Positions 1-13,325 of a stretch of DNA of 64,000 bases are shown here, piece after piece. The DNA comes from Microcebus murinus (taxonomy: Eukaryota > Chordata > Mammalia > Primates > Cheirogaleidae), in NCBI RefSeq assembly GCF_040939455.1, contig NC_134106.1, forward strand, positions 72,084,001-72,148,000. The letters run 5' to 3'. A model generated the notes under the pieces. It had not been told where the DNA came from. It worked only from the letters and a program-made list of their open reading frames with translations, and did no database searches. Every line of letters begins with the position of its first letter. Within the stretch, counting starts at the first letter, position 1. Both the position numbers and the translations under genes were made by a program.

Positions 1-1594
1 TATAATATCTTGAGTAAGATGCTCTAAAGAACATCGGCTCCTTGGGTGACTGTTTAGTTGCAAGTTGTTTTAGCTTATTTCTGTACAGTGTTTTGGAACT
101 CTAATTTTGATATAGGGTCAGGCAGAAACCTACCAATTCAGGAAGACATCTTCTGCTCCTGCATCTTTTAATACCAAGAACATGCCGCACTTTACTACCC
201 CCTGGTAACGTTGTACTGCATCTGCATGACTTAATCCCATTTCATAAAGTATTTAATTTTTAAAGGTCTGAAATTGCAAAACAATTACCACGCTGTGACA
301 GCTTTGTGGTAGACATACGTTCAGGAAAAGGTTATAACTAAACAGAGAGTATTTGGTAAAGAACCAAAATAATCAGCGACGATTTTACCTACAGGAGAAC
401 TCTTCGGGAAGGAGAGAGCCAGGAGGGCTCCCATGACGTGGGCAGGCTCCAAGAAAAAAGTGTGGTCTAAGCTGGGCTCTGAGGGGTAGGATCAGACTTC
501 AGAGGATTGAGGAAGGCATTAGATTGGCAGAGGGGTGGGGGCAGAAGCAAGAACAGTATGAACAGACAAAATCAGGAGACTCATTTAGATCACAACAGAA
601 GTAGATGCTGGTAAGTAGTTTCCAGAAAAAATGGGTCAGTAGTGAGAGGGACAAGGAAAGTTACTGGATTTAATAAGTGGGCAGTTCATGGAGACTCCTG
701 GAAGTGCTATTTCAGGAGACTGGCTGTCCCTGGACAGAACTACTTGTTATTTATAATATACTATTTGATTTTTTGTGAATAACTTCCTTCATAGTTTCTC
801 ATGAAAAATAATACTATTCTCATGAAATTAATACTATTATCCTAAAGATTCTTACTGAAGGACTTTATTACTTTTTTTGGCAGGATAGAGTACCAGGATC
901 TTTACCCCTGATAGATGAAGTAGCTTAAGAACCTCCTCTTATTTTGACAATTTAAATCTAAAAACTTAAGTTTGTCTTAAAATCCCAAAATTTTAAAAGA
1001 GGAAAAAAATAAGAAAAATAGATTTCAGTCATTGTGCCATCAAAATATATACCTTGAGCAGACCTGTTGATTTCAGGTTCAATTCCTCTGGTGTGCTTCA
1101 AGGCACTGAACTCAGCTGTTCATTGAAAAGGCTGTTGCCAACCCAAACCGGAGGTTTCATGACAACTTGGCTGGTTCTGTGGCTTTTGCTTATGTCTCCA
1201 CATGTGTCATGGAGAGGAGAGTTAGAGAGCAAGGGGGCACCCTATAGCATACACCCCCTCTGTCTTCCTTTCATATCACAGGGTATAGACGCTAAAGCAG
1301 AATACACCCCTATCTAGAGACTGGAGAAATGCTCCAGAGAGGTTGGATGAGAAGAATTCTATTTCAGTGTAACAATGTATTTTAGATGATTGTACCTTAT
1401 TGGATAACCATGAGCAGGAGTTGATTTGGAAAAAGGAGTATAAATTATCCATATTCCTTGACATTGTGAACTCAACTGTAAACAGAATATTCAGAATTTA
1501 AGATGTAAAATTAGGTTTTACCTACCTTGAGTGTGAAAATCTCTTGGGACGTCTTCACAATCAAATCAAACATGGAAGTGAAATAATATGATGA
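1..1594. other. Intergenic, nothing recognised
   Basis: The sequence is AT-rich with no intron/exon structure or repeat that I can name. A plus-strand open frame near 1,054-1,317 lacks any recognisable motif. Confidence 0.6.
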
Positions 1595-1915
1595 GGCGGG
1601 GCGCGGTGGCTCACGCCTGTAATCCTAGCACTCTGGGAGGCTGAGGCAGGTGGATTGCTCAAGGTCAGGAGTTTGAAAGCAGCCTGAGCAAGAGTGAGAC
1701 TCTGTATCTACCATAAATAGAAAGCAATCAATTGGCCAACTAAAAATATATGTAGAAAAATTAGCCGGGCATGGTGGCGCATGCCTGTAGTCCCAGCTAC
1801 TCGGGAGGCTGAGGCAGAAGGATTGCTTGAGCCCAGGAGTTTGAGGTTGCTGTGAGCTAGGCTGACACCACGGCACTCCAGCCTTGGTGACAGAGTGAGA
1901 CTCTGCCTCAAAAAA
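1595..1915 (+). mobile_element. Alu SINE, lemur type
   Basis: The element starts with GGCGGGGCGCGGTGGCTCAC, has two arms, and carries the lemur-type central segment containing ATCAATTGGCCAACTAAAAA. It ends in an A-run that passes into a GAAA microsatellite. Confidence 0.9.
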
Positions 1916-1918
1916 GGA

Positions 1919-1997
<79 letters not shown>
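1916..1997 (+). repeat. (GAAA)n microsatellite in an Alu tail
   Basis: About 20 near-perfect tetranucleotide units immediately follow the Alu A-tail and break into TTAGTTAG at the end. Confidence 0.95.
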
Positions 1998-2329
1998 TTA
2001 GTTAGTTTAAAATGTAGTCACTAAATTCTCCAGAAATATCACAACATTCAAAATAACAGCTAAGAAAAATCTTATTCTTTGCCATATTTTTATTTATAGA
2101 ATGTTATTCTTATGGCTTAAGTTTTAGCAACAGGAGATTCTGTACTTTTTTCCTTCCATGACAAAGAACATTACCCTTTTCCTTTTGTTCAAATTAATAA
2201 GAAAGGGTGGCTGCACTTACAAATATGAATAAGATACAGTTATGCAGTTACCTACCTATAATGAGAGGAGACTCTGGGATCTGGAGACGGGGAGGCAGTT
2301 AAGTGTGTTTTGCATGTGGGTGGAATGTG

Positions 2330-2865
2330 AATCATCCGGTCCCAAAGGTGGCAGGCAGCCTCTACATGGCTCCCAGTGATCCCTGCCTCCTCTCATTCTT
2401 GTACTTGTGTAATTACCTCACCTTGATAGGGGTCTGGATCTGGTGACTTGCTTCTAACAAACAGTATGCCGGAAAGGTGACTCATTTCTGAGATTGGGTT
2501 ATAAAAATAGGGTGACTTCTGTCTTGCTCTCTTGCTTGCTTATTCTGGGGGAAGCCAGCTGCTTTGTTGTGAGCACCCTATGGAGAGGCCTATGTGGCAA
2601 AGAACTGAGGGTGGCCTCTGGCCAACAGCTAGTGAAGAACTGAAGCCAAGTCCAATAACCCATGTGGACTTGAATCCTGCCAACAATCACATGGGTAAGC
2701 TTTGAAACAGATGTAGCCTTCCAATGACTGCAGGCTCAGCCAACACCTTGACTGCAGCCTGTGAGTGACCCAGCTAAGTGTTCCCAAATTCCTGACCCAC
2801 AAAAACTGTGAGATAATATTTGATAAGTCATTAAGTTTGGGAGTAATCTGGAGCAGTAAATAATT
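2330..2865 (+). mobile_element. MLT1-type (ERVL-MaLR) LTR, old and decayed
   Basis: Characteristic phrases are in order: TGACTTGCTTCTAACAAACA, GGGGGAAGCCAGCTGC, CCTATGGAGAGGCC, CCTGACCCACAAAAACTGTG and the terminal TTAAGTTTGGGAGTAAT. These match MLT1-like LTRs as I remember them. No internal viral genes are present, so it is a solitary LTR. Confidence 0.75.
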
Positions 2866-2924
2866 CACATCACCCTCAAGTAGCTCATGGTGTAATTAAG
2901 CGGAATAAGCATATAAATAAAAAT

Positions 2925-3170
2925 AATAGCTATTGCGTAAAGTGTTTACTATGTGCTAGGTAATTTTCTAGGCATCTTACATTTAATTAATCATTAATCA
3001 TTTAATGTTTACAACTCTATGAGATAAATATTATTGCTATTGCCATTTTATAGATGAGGAAATTAAGGCAAAAAGAGATTAAATAATCTGCTCATCATCA
3101 GTTAGTGGAGCTGAGATTCAGACTCAGTTTGGTACCAGAGTTCAATTTCTTAATCGCTATATTGTAACTC
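2925..3170 (+). repeat. MIR SINE
   Basis: It contains TTTACTATGTGCTAGG, the AACTCTATGAGATAAATATT region, ATTTTATAGATGAGGAAATT and TTAGTGGAGCTGAGATTCAG. These are the ordered core and flanks of MIR. Confidence 0.85.
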
Positions 3171-4458
3171 TTTCCATTTATATACCACAATATAAGTATG
3201 TATACCTTATAGAAGTAGTACAGCATGGAGAATGATTATAACTGTAAGATAAAGGGGTCAGAAGGATTCACAGACACCTAAGCAGGATGTGAGTGAAAGA
3301 TGGAACAGCATTCTGGGCAGATGGAACAGCATATGCTAAGGTTTGGGGCATAGATCAACATTGTACTTGCCAAGAACATATGCTACTATTCCCTTTAAAT
3401 GTATGTAATCAGTTACTCTAATCTTCTTCATATTCTGACCTTCATTTCTATTGCTAAACACTCTGAATCCTGGTAAGCCATTACCCTTTTAAAGAAAAAT
3501 GTAATACTTGATTCTGAACCAGGGCAATGACAGAGGCTCAGAACGAGCTAAGCAGAAAAATCACCTTATTTGTTTTTAACACATGAGGTGCCTTAGAAGA
3601 TTAGTAATGGAAATATCTGTCTCTTTTAGCAACAGAAGCAGTGTTTACACACTGCCCATGTGCTGTCTACTCAGAGTGCCCAACAACCATAATGCTGTCC
3701 ACTGCCTTTGGCATCACGGGGAAGATCAGTCATAATTTTGAGAATCACAATCAAGTTTCTGTATTCAAGTGTAACTTTAAATAATCTTGCATCTGAGCCA
3801 AATATCCCATTGATTATATGATAGAAAATTTTAATTAATTAAAATTAAATTAAAATAAAAAATTTTAACACTAAAACCAGAGAAAATAGGCTAGAGATAT
3901 ATTAATAATTAGAGACATGAAAGAGTGGTTGGCTTTTTCCCTCCTTATCATAGTTATCTTCAAAAGTTCATTAAAACTGTTTGGAGATAATTGTAGATTC
4001 ACATGCAGTTGCAGGAAATAATGCAAAGAGATCCTGCATACCCTTCACCCAGCTTTCCCCAATGATAACATCTTGCATAACTATAGCACAATACCACATC
4101 CCAGAAATTAACATTGATATAATCCATCAAAATCAGTTTTCTTCAGTTTTATATGCATTAGTTTGTGTGTTTATTTCTATGCAGTTTTATTCATGTGTGT
4201 AGAATCATGTGACCATCACAATCAAGGTACAGAACAGTTCTAACACAAGGGTCCCTCATGCCATGCTTTTGTAGCCATAGCCACCTCCACTCCTCGTATT
4301 GTCCCTAATCCCTGACAACCACTAATCTGTTCTCCATCTCTATGGCTTTGTTGTTTCAAGAATGCTATATAAAGAATCTTTTAAGACTTTTTGCACTTAG
4401 CATAATTCTTTTGTGATTCATTCATGTTGTTGTGTGTATTAATATAATAGTACATGCT

Positions 4459-4761
4459 TTCTTTTTTTTTTCCTTTTTTGAGACAGGAGTCTTATTCTGT
4501 TGCCCCGGCTAGAGTGCAGTGGTATCATCATAGCGTATTGGAACCTCAAACTCCTGAGCTCAAGCAATCCTCCTGCCTCAGCCTCCCGAGAAGCCGGTAC
4601 TTACAGGCACACACTACCAAGTTTGGCTAATTTTTCTATTTTTAGTAGAGACGGGGTCTCACTCTTGCTCAGGCTGGTCTCGAACTCCTGAGCTCAAGCA
4701 ATCCTCCCACCTTGGCCTCCCAGAGTGCTAGGATTACAGGCATGAGACCCCATGCCCAACC
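4459..4761 (-). mobile_element. Alu SINE, older type without the lemur centre
   Basis: The T-run and GAGACAGGAGTCTTATTCTG mark the 3' end, and the arms are joined by a short TTTTTCTATTTTTAGTAGAG. It is inserted in the antisense L1. Confidence 0.85.
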
Positions 4762-6473
4762 ATAAGTTTTATTTTTTATTTAAAAATAAAAACCATTTAT
4801 TTTTCTGGAATAAATGCCCAAGAGTGTAATTATTTGGTGCATGTTTAGTTTTGTAAAAAACTAACATACTTTGTTCCAGAGTGGCTGTATCATTTTATAT
4901 TCCCACCAGCAATGTATGAGTGATCCCAATTTCTCTGCATCCTCAGAAGCATTTGGCATATCATTATGTCTTATTTTAGCCATCCTGATAGGTATGCAGT
5001 AATAACTAATTGGGTGTAAATTTGTGTTTTGCTAATAACTAATAATTGTTGGCTATCTTTTCATGTGCTTATTTACCATCTGTATAGCCTCTTTAGTGAA
5101 ATGTATGTTCATGCCCTTTTCTTCTTCTGATTGGATTTTTTCTTTTACTGCTACGTTTTGAGAATTCTTTATTTATTGTCAGATATGTTGTTGGCAAAGA
5201 TATTCTCTCAGTCTGTAGTTTGTTTTTTCCACCCTCTTCACAGAATCTTTTGCAAAGCAAAAGATTTTAATTTTGATGAGGTTCAGTTAATCAATTTTTC
5301 ATCTTATGGATTATACTTTTGATGTCAAATCTAAGAATTATTTGCCTAGCCCTAGGTCCCAAAGATTTTCACCTATTTTTTAAATTTTTACATTTTACAT
5401 TCATGTTTTACATTTACTTCATACATTTTGAGTTATAATTTTTATAAAAAGTGTGAGACTTAGGTTGAGGTTTTTCCTTTTTGGCCTATGAATATCCAAT
5501 TATTCTAGCATTCTAACATCATTTGTTGAAAGGCTATTCATCTCCTAGTGAATTACTTTTGCATCCTTTTCAAAAACCACTTGGGTATATTTGTATGGGT
5601 CTATCTCTGGGTTCTCTACCTTGTGTTCCATTGATCTCTGTCTATGCCTGTGCCAATACCACATAGTTTTGGTTACTGTAGCTATATTATATTAAATACA
5701 TTAAGACTAGAGTGATTCTTGCTACTTTATTCTTTTTAAAAGTTGTTTTAGCTATTCTAGGGCCTGAATCTTTCCATATAAATTTTACAAAAAACCTATG
5801 TTACAAAACACCTTGTTACAAAAAATCTTGTTGAAATTTTGGTCAGAATTGAATTAAACTTATAGTAATCAATTTGGGGAGAATTGACATCTTTACTATA
5901 CTGAGTCTTCCAATTCATGAACATGGTATATTTCTCCATTTATTTAGAATGACCTCCACTAGGTCATAGTATATAATTCTTTTGTATATTGCTAGAATCC
6001 ATTTACTAATTCATGAGTATTTTTGCAACTAAGTTCATGAGAGATACTGGTCTATAGTTTTCTTTTGGTATACAGTCTTTGTCTGGTTTTGGTATGTGGG
6101 TAATACTAGCTTCATAAAATGAACTTCTCATATTTTCTAGAAGAGATTGTACAGAATTAATCCTTCTTTAAAGTGTTAATCCTTCTTTAAAATTTTGGCA
6201 GAATTTTCCAGTGAAACCATCTGAGACTGGAGGGTTTTTTTTTGAGAGTTTTAAAATTATGAATCCAATTGCCTTAATAGCTATAGGGCTATTCAAATTA
6301 TCTATTCAAATCATCTATTCATTATCGATTCATATTGAATGAGTTGTGGTAATTTGTGTTTTTGACTAACTGGTTCATTTAATCTAAGTTGTTGAATTTA
6401 CATGTGTATAGTTGTAGCAGTATTCCCTTATTATTCTGTCTGCAGGGTCTGTAGTTATATCCTGTTTCATTTC

Positions 6474-6799
6474 TTTTTTCTTTTTTTGAGACAGAGTCTC
6501 ACTCTGTTGCCCTGGCTAGAGTGCCATGGCATCAGCCTAATTCATAGCAACCTCAAACTCCTGGGCTCAAGCAATCCTTTTGCCTCAGCCTTCTGAGTAG
6601 CTGGGACTACAGGCATGCACCACCATGCCCGGCTAATTTTTTCTATATATGTTTTTAGTTGGCCAATTACTTTCTATTTATAGTAGAGAGGGGGTCTCAC
6701 TCTTGATCAGGCTGGTTTCGAACTCCTGACCTTGAGCAATCCGCCTGCCTTGGCCTCCCAAAGTGCTAGGATTACACGCATGAGCCACTGCGCCTGGCC
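6474..6799 (-). mobile_element. Alu SINE, lemur type
   Basis: The lemur centre TAGTTGGCCAATTAC is present. The element is flanked by the duplication CCTGTTTCATTTCT. It is inserted in the antisense L1. Confidence 0.92.
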
Positions 6800-7506
6800 C
6801 CTGTTTCATTTCTGATACTGGTAATTACTGTCTTCTCTGTTGTATTTTTTTGTCAGTCTTGATAGAGACCTGCTAATTTTGTTTTACTGATTTTATGTAT
6901 TGTTTTTCTCTTTTCCATTTCATCAGTTTCTTTATTATTTCCTTTCTTCTGCCTGCTTTGGTTTATTTTGCTCTTCTTTTTCTTGTGTCTTGCAGTGAGA
7001 CCTCCTCTTTGACCCATGGATTATTTAGAAATGTGTTCTTTAGTTCTCAAGTGTTTGGAGATTTTCCTCTTATCTTTCTGCTATTTGTTTCTTGTTTGAT
7101 TCCACTGTGCTCAGAGAACATATTTGGTATGATTCCAATTCTTTTAAATTTGTTGAGGTTTGTTTTATGACATAAGATGTGATTTATCTGTTATATGCTC
7201 CATGAATACTTAAAAAGAATGTGTATTCTGCTGTTATTGGGTGTAGTATTTGGAAATGTTGATTAGATCCTGTTGGTTGGTAGTCATGTTGAGTTCTACA
7301 TCCTTGCTGATTTTCTGTCTACTTGTTCTATCAATTGGTGATAGATGGGTGTTGAAGCCTCCAACTATAATTTTGAATTGATCTAATTTCTCCCTCCAGT
7401 TCTATCAGTTTTTTGTTTCACATATTTTGCAGCTGTTGTCTAGTGCATGAATATTTTGAATTGCTATGTCTTCTTGGTGGACTGATCCTCTAATCATTAT
7501 ATGTGA

Positions 7507-7905
<399 letters not shown>

Positions 7906-8076
7906 TATTTATTTATTTTTGAGACAATGTCTTGCTCTCTTGCCTGGGTTAGAGTGCAGTGGCATCATAATAGTTCACTGCAGCCTCCAACTCCTGGGCT
8001 CAAGGGATCCTCCTGTCTTGGCCTCCCAAATAGCTGGGACTAAAAGTGTGCACCACCATGCCCAGCTAATTTTTAT
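7906..8076 (-). mobile_element. Alu left-arm fragment
   Basis: Only one arm is present, from GAGACAATGTCTTGCTC to CACCACCATGCCCAGCTAAT. It abuts the previous Alu directly. Confidence 0.8.
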
Positions 8077-8151
8077 ATCCTTTTACATTCAACCTTACTT
8101 GTATCATTAAATTTGAAATGAAGTTATTGTAAACATCACACAGTTGCATCA

Positions 8152-8280
8152 TTTTTTTTTTTTGAGAAGGGGGTCTCACTATGCTGCCCAGGCTAGTCTT
8201 GAACTCATAGGCACAAGTAATCCTCCTGCTTTAGCCTCCTGAATAGCTAGGATTACAGGCACATGCCATGGCCCCTGGCT
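8152..8280 (-). mobile_element. Alu right-arm fragment
   Basis: It runs from a T-run and GGGTCTCACTATGCTGCCC to CAGGCACATGCCATGGCCCC, a single-arm fragment set in antisense L1. Confidence 0.75.
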
Positions 8281-8418
8281 TTTAATTTACTCTGCCAATC
8301 TTATCTATACCAATTTACAAAAATTGGTATATTTGTAAATGTACATTTACATTTAATGTAATTATTTATATATCAGAGCTTACATATGCCATTTTATTTT
8401 TATTTGTGTGTGTGTGTT

Positions 8419-8738
8419 TCTTTTTGAGACAGAGTCTTGCTTTGTTGCCCAGGCTAGAGTGAGTGCCGTGGCATCAGCCTAGCTCACAGCAACCTCAAAC
8501 TCCTGGGCTCAAGCAATCCTGCTGCCTCACCTCCTGAGTAGGTGGGACTACAGGCATGTACAACCATGCCCGGCTAATTTTTTCTATATATACTAGTTGG
8601 CTAATTAATTTCTATTTATAGTAGAGACGGTGTCGCACACTTGCTCAGGCTGGTTTCGAACTTCTGACCTCGAGCAATCTGCCTGCCTTGGCCTCCCAGA
8701 GTGCTAGGATTACAGGCGTGAGCCATCACGCCTGGCCT
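8419..8738 (-). mobile_element. Alu SINE, lemur type
   Basis: It is a two-armed element with the ACTAGTTGGCTAATTAATTT centre, inserted in the antisense L1. Confidence 0.9.
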
Positions 8739-9791
8739 GTGTGTTCTTTTTGTTTTCACTTATTTTCTTTTTTCCTGTCATCTTATGGGTTACTTGTGCA
8801 ATTATCACCACTATCCATTTCCAGCTTTTCATCACTCCACATAGATACACTGGTACCCATTAAACACTAACTCCCCATTTCCCTTTATCTATAGTGTTGT
8901 TTTTATTGTACCTCTTTGTATAGATATAGATATATCACAATCTACTAGTATTATCATTTTACCAGTTGAAGATAAGTATAGAAACCTTACCTCCCTTTAC
9001 ATCATTATACTCCCTGTTTATAATTGTTTTAAATGTTTTCTCTGTATACATTTAGAACCGTAAAGTGTTTTTTGCTTCTGCTGTGAATTTAGAAATCTTT
9101 AAAACTCAAGAGAAGGAGAAAGATCTGTTGTATATACCCATATTCTTGCTATGTTTTTCCTTCTTGATGTTCTCAGTTTCCTTCTTTTATCATTTCCTTT
9201 TTGTTTGGAAGCTTTCTTTATATATCCTTTTTGGTATGTCTGCGGGTGACAAATTCTCTTACTTTTCCTTTATCTGAAATGGCTTGATTTCCCTTTTACT
9301 TAAAGAAATTTTCACTGGACATAAGATTCTGGGTTGATAATTATTTCTGTAGATACTTGAAGATTGTCCTTCTGGTCTCCATGGTTTCTAGTGAAAAATT
9401 TGCTGTTATTCAAATTGGTTTTCCCTTATAAGTAATGCATCATTTCTTTCTGGATGTTTTCTATATATTTTTTATTTTCAATTTTCAGAAGTTTAATTAG
9501 CATGTGTATTGGCATGGATTTCTTTGGCTTTATCCTATTCAACTTCTTGAATCTGTAGGTTCATATCTTTTGCCCAGTTAGGGAAATTATCAGCTACTCT
9601 TTCCTTGAATACTTTTTAAAAAATATCCCACAGATCCTTGAGACTCTGCTAATTTTTTCCCCTATTTTCTCTCTGCTGTTCAGGTTGAGTAAGTTCTATT
9701 GGTGTGTCCTCACATCCACTGATTCTATCCTATATTATCTTCACTCTACTGTTGAATCTATATAGCAGGGTTTTTTTGTGTTGTTTGTTTG

Positions 9792-10113
9792 CTTTTTTTG
9801 AGACAGAGTTTCGCTCTGTTGCCTGGGCTAGAGAGCCGTGGTGTCAGCCTAGCTTACAGCAACCTCAAATTCCTGGGCTCAAGCGATCCTACTGCCTCAG
9901 CCTCCCGAGTAGCTGGGACGACAAGCATGCGTCACCATGCCCAGCTAATTTTTTCTATGTATTTTTAGTTGTCCAGCTAACTTCTTTCTATTTTTAGTAG
10001 AGACAGGGTCTCACTCTTGCTCAGGCTGGTCTTGCACTCCTGACCTTGAGTGATCCTCCTGCCTCAGTCTCCCAGAGTGCTAAGATTACAGGTGTGAGCC
10101 ACCAGGCGGGCCC
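9792..10113 (-). mobile_element. Alu SINE, lemur type
   Basis: It is a two-armed element with TTTTTAGTTGTCCAGCTAAC in the centre, inserted in the 5' region of the antisense L1. Confidence 0.9.
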
Positions 10114-11404
10114 ATATTGCAAGTTTTTTATTTCGCTTATTTACTTTTCAGTGTTCAGTTCTATAATTTTCATCTTGTTCTTTTGATAATTTATATTTCT
10201 TTGCTGAATTTTTTATTTTTAATTTGTTTCAAGAGAATGTATAAATGATTGTTGAAACATTTTTATGATGATATTTTAATATCATTGGTAGATTACTCCA
10301 ACATTTTACTTATCTTATCATTTGACAGCTGTTGATTGCTGTTCTCATTCGTGTTGTAATTTTCCTGGTTCTTGAATGAATGATATTTTATCGTATTCTG
10401 AACATTTTGGATAACATATTACGAGACTCTTGATCCTATTTAATCTTTTTTTAGCAGGCGGTGCCCATGTTGAGATTTGGCACATGGGCTGCAGGGTGCG
10501 TATGCCCCACTGACACGACCTTGGCAAAACTGAAGTACTGACTCACATGGCCTTGCTGCAAATAGTGGAAGTTCAGCTGTCCTCTTGCCCCAATGACAAC
10601 TTTCCAGTGGAAATGGGGGACCAACTCCTATCACCTCATTGCCTCTGATTAGGGGTATAAGTCCTGTTCAATCCGTTGACACTACCTTCTAGGGGAACTG
10701 GAGCAGAGCACTGCTTGCTTCTATCAGGCAGGGGGTGAAAGGTCAGCTTCCCAGTCAAGCCTGCCAAAACCACCCACCAGGGAACTGGAGAATTGCCTCC
10801 CACTTCCATGGTTTAGGGTGTGGGCTGGAAGATCAACTTCTTAGTTGGCTCTGCTTAAACTGTGCTGGGTAGTGGGATAAAGATTGCAGTTTTTCCATCA
10901 GTGTTCAGCTGGACTAGGGCAGGTAATTTTCTGGTTTTAGGCCCCTCTTTTTTCCATTCTTTGGCTACAGAAAATAGGCTGTTTATGGATTTTTGTTTTG
11001 TCTATGCCTGTTTGTGGTGCTGGGATAGAGACTTCTGCAGTGCTGCCTGGAATTTGGGAGAAAATAAGAAAAGCAGGGAATTTACCACATGTCATTCCAC
11101 AAGTTCTGAGCTCCATAGGCAGTCCGACTTCTTTCCACATTTTAAGCTCTTCCTATGCTTGTTTTTTTGGTGTTATGTCTAGGTTTAGGGGGAGGAGCTG
11201 GCAGGAATAGAACTATTCCATCTTGGTGGAACCAGAAGTCTCAAAAGGCCATTTTAAAACACTTTTGCTTTAGTTTACTACCTGGAGTCTTCCCCAGGTT
11301 GTCGAAAGCTATGAATCTTGTATTTCAGCAATTTACAACCTAAACCCTACCCTGCACATGATACAGAGTAAGATATACAAACAGACTGAATAAAATGCAT
11401 ACAT

Positions 11405-12024
11405 AGTATAAGAAAACTTCTGGTTTCCAGCCCTAATATATAAGGAACCTGGAAGTCATCACTCCATCCCAATGACAAGTAAAAAAAACTGAACAAACTG
11501 AAAAATCAACAACTCTTCTTAGATTTGTTAGAGAAGTGAGGTCACAGGGAAAACTATTGCCTCCAGAATTGGAAAGACAGATAGGCAGATGCAAAGACAA
11601 TCACAAGATATGGGAGCATAAACCTTTCAAAGAACCAGTGCTCCACAGGAAAATACAAACTGTAATTGCAGAATTACTGAGACTCAGTGTGGACAAGTCT
11701 GGGGGTTTAAAACTCTGGGATGGGGGGCATCATAGAAGGCCCCCACACTTTTGAATTTTATCTCTATGAGCTTTACCAGGTTCTCACACTCACAGAGAAA
11801 AATCCTTTTAAGCTTCTGGAAGGAGAACGGGAAAAGTTGCCATTTTGAAATATACCAGAGCATCCAAAGATAACGAAACAAATTTTGAACGAAGCCAGAT
11901 AAGAAAAGCACCTTACCTAAAAGAGGAACAAAGAATTATATTTGACTTCTCAGAAGTCATACAAGTAAGAAGAGAGTTGAGTGAAATATTTAAAGTGTTG
12001 AGAGAAAAACCCACCAACCCAGAA
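11405..12024 (+). mobile_element. Ancient L1M 5'-region fragment, sense strand
   Basis: Phrases such as GAACCTGGAAGTCATCACTC, AAATCAACAACTCTTCTTAG and TACCAGAGCATCCAAAGATA match the 5' part of old L1M elements as I remember it. It faces the opposite way to the neighbouring L1. Confidence 0.65.
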
Positions 12025-12061
12025 AACTTGTACCCCCATAATTTGCTAAAATAAAAAAAAA
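12025..12061 (+). mobile_element. Ultra-short lemur L1 3'-tail (about 37 bases)
   Basis: ACTTGTACCCCCATAATTTG followed by CTAAAATAAAAAAAAA differs at one position in 30 from the L1 tail at 46,998-47,035. It sits at the end of the ancient L1M fragment. Confidence 0.6.
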
Positions 12062-12533
12062 TTGGAAAAAAGAAATTCCTCAGAGAGAAGGAACATGATA
12101 TAACTCAGAAAGGAAGGAAGAGCAATAGAGAAGGAATAAGTGAGTGTTAAATGAAAACTTTAATTTTTCTTATTCTTAATTGATTTAACAGATAAGAGTT
12201 TGTTCAAAATAATAATGGCAACAATTTATTCAATGACTATAGTGTACATATAAATGAAATGAATGACACCAGTGATACAAGGGACTGGAGGGAAGAATTA
12301 GAAATATTTTGTTATTATAAAGTATTTGCACTATCTGTGAAGTGGTATAGTGCTATTTGAAAGTGGACTTGGAGTAGTTGTAAATGTATATTGCAAATTC
12401 TAGTACAACTACTAAAAAAAGTAAAAACAGAAGTACAATTGATATGCTAAGAAAGGAAGAAGAGAAAGTGGAATCACAAGAAGAAATAACATCATCCTGC
12501 ATTTCTAGGAGCTTCATGGTTAACAGGGCACTT

Positions 12534-12567
12534 GTGTATATGTGTGTGTGTATATATGTATATATTC
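12534..12567. repeat. (TG/TA)n tract
   Basis: Mixed TG and TA dinucleotides run from TGTATATGTGTGTGTG to TATATAT. Confidence 0.8.
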
Positions 12568-12799
12568 TCAAAAATGTTGCAAGGTAGGTGGAGTACATAG
12601 TGTTATTTTTTTTTTTTTTAAATAAAGCTCAGCTTAAGGTTCTTGCCTAAGGTTGAAAGCTGGTAAGTGAAAGTGTTAAAATTTTTGTGAATTTTAGGCC
12701 TATGTTCTTATTACCAAACCACACTACCTAGGATACATGATCCTTTATTCTACTGGAAATCCTATGTTTAACAAGTAATCATGGAGCATAATTTTGCTT

Positions 12800-13065
12800 T
12801 TGTTGAGGTACAGTGACTTATGGGTTTTGGAGTCAGAGAGATTTGAATTCAAATTCTAGCTCCGTCACGTATCAGCTGTATAATGTTGGATAAATTACTT
12901 ACCCTCTCTGCGCCTCAGTTTCATTTGTAAAATGGGGATAATAACAAAATTACTATTGACTTTAAAAGATTGCTTTGAAGGTTGAGATAATCACACATCT
13001 AAAGCAGAGTGCCTATCATATTGTAGGCACTCAATAAATGGTAGCTATTTATTATTAAGGATAAA
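12800..13065 (-). repeat. MIR SINE
   Basis: The reverse-complement core is clear: TTTGGAGTCAGAGAGATTTG, CTCTGCGCCTCAGTTTC, TGTAAAATGGGGATAATAAC and AGGCACTCAATAAATGG. Confidence 0.92.
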
Positions 13066-13224
13066 TAAACAAAGCCAAAATAAAAACAAACAAAATATAC
13101 CTCACTGCATTTCCATAATGAGGAAGTAATGATTCAGACTCCAAGCTTTCAAAAACAGGAAGGATGCCTCTGCCCATTCCAGTTTGGTTGTGTAGCACCT
13201 CACATGTTACTTAATAAGCATTGG

Positions 13225-13325
13225 GATCTCTGTAATTTCAGAACTGGAAGGAACTTAAAGGTCATCTATTCCAAATGTCTCATTTTGTAGATAAGGAAAC
13301 TGAGGCTGGGAGGAGTTGAATGAGT
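13225..13325 (+). repeat. MIR3- or L2-like ancient repeat
   Basis: AACTGGAAGGAACTTAAAGG, GTCATCTATTCCAAATG and AGATAAGGAAACTGAGGC match a common mammalian-wide repeat, but the family is uncertain. Confidence 0.5.
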
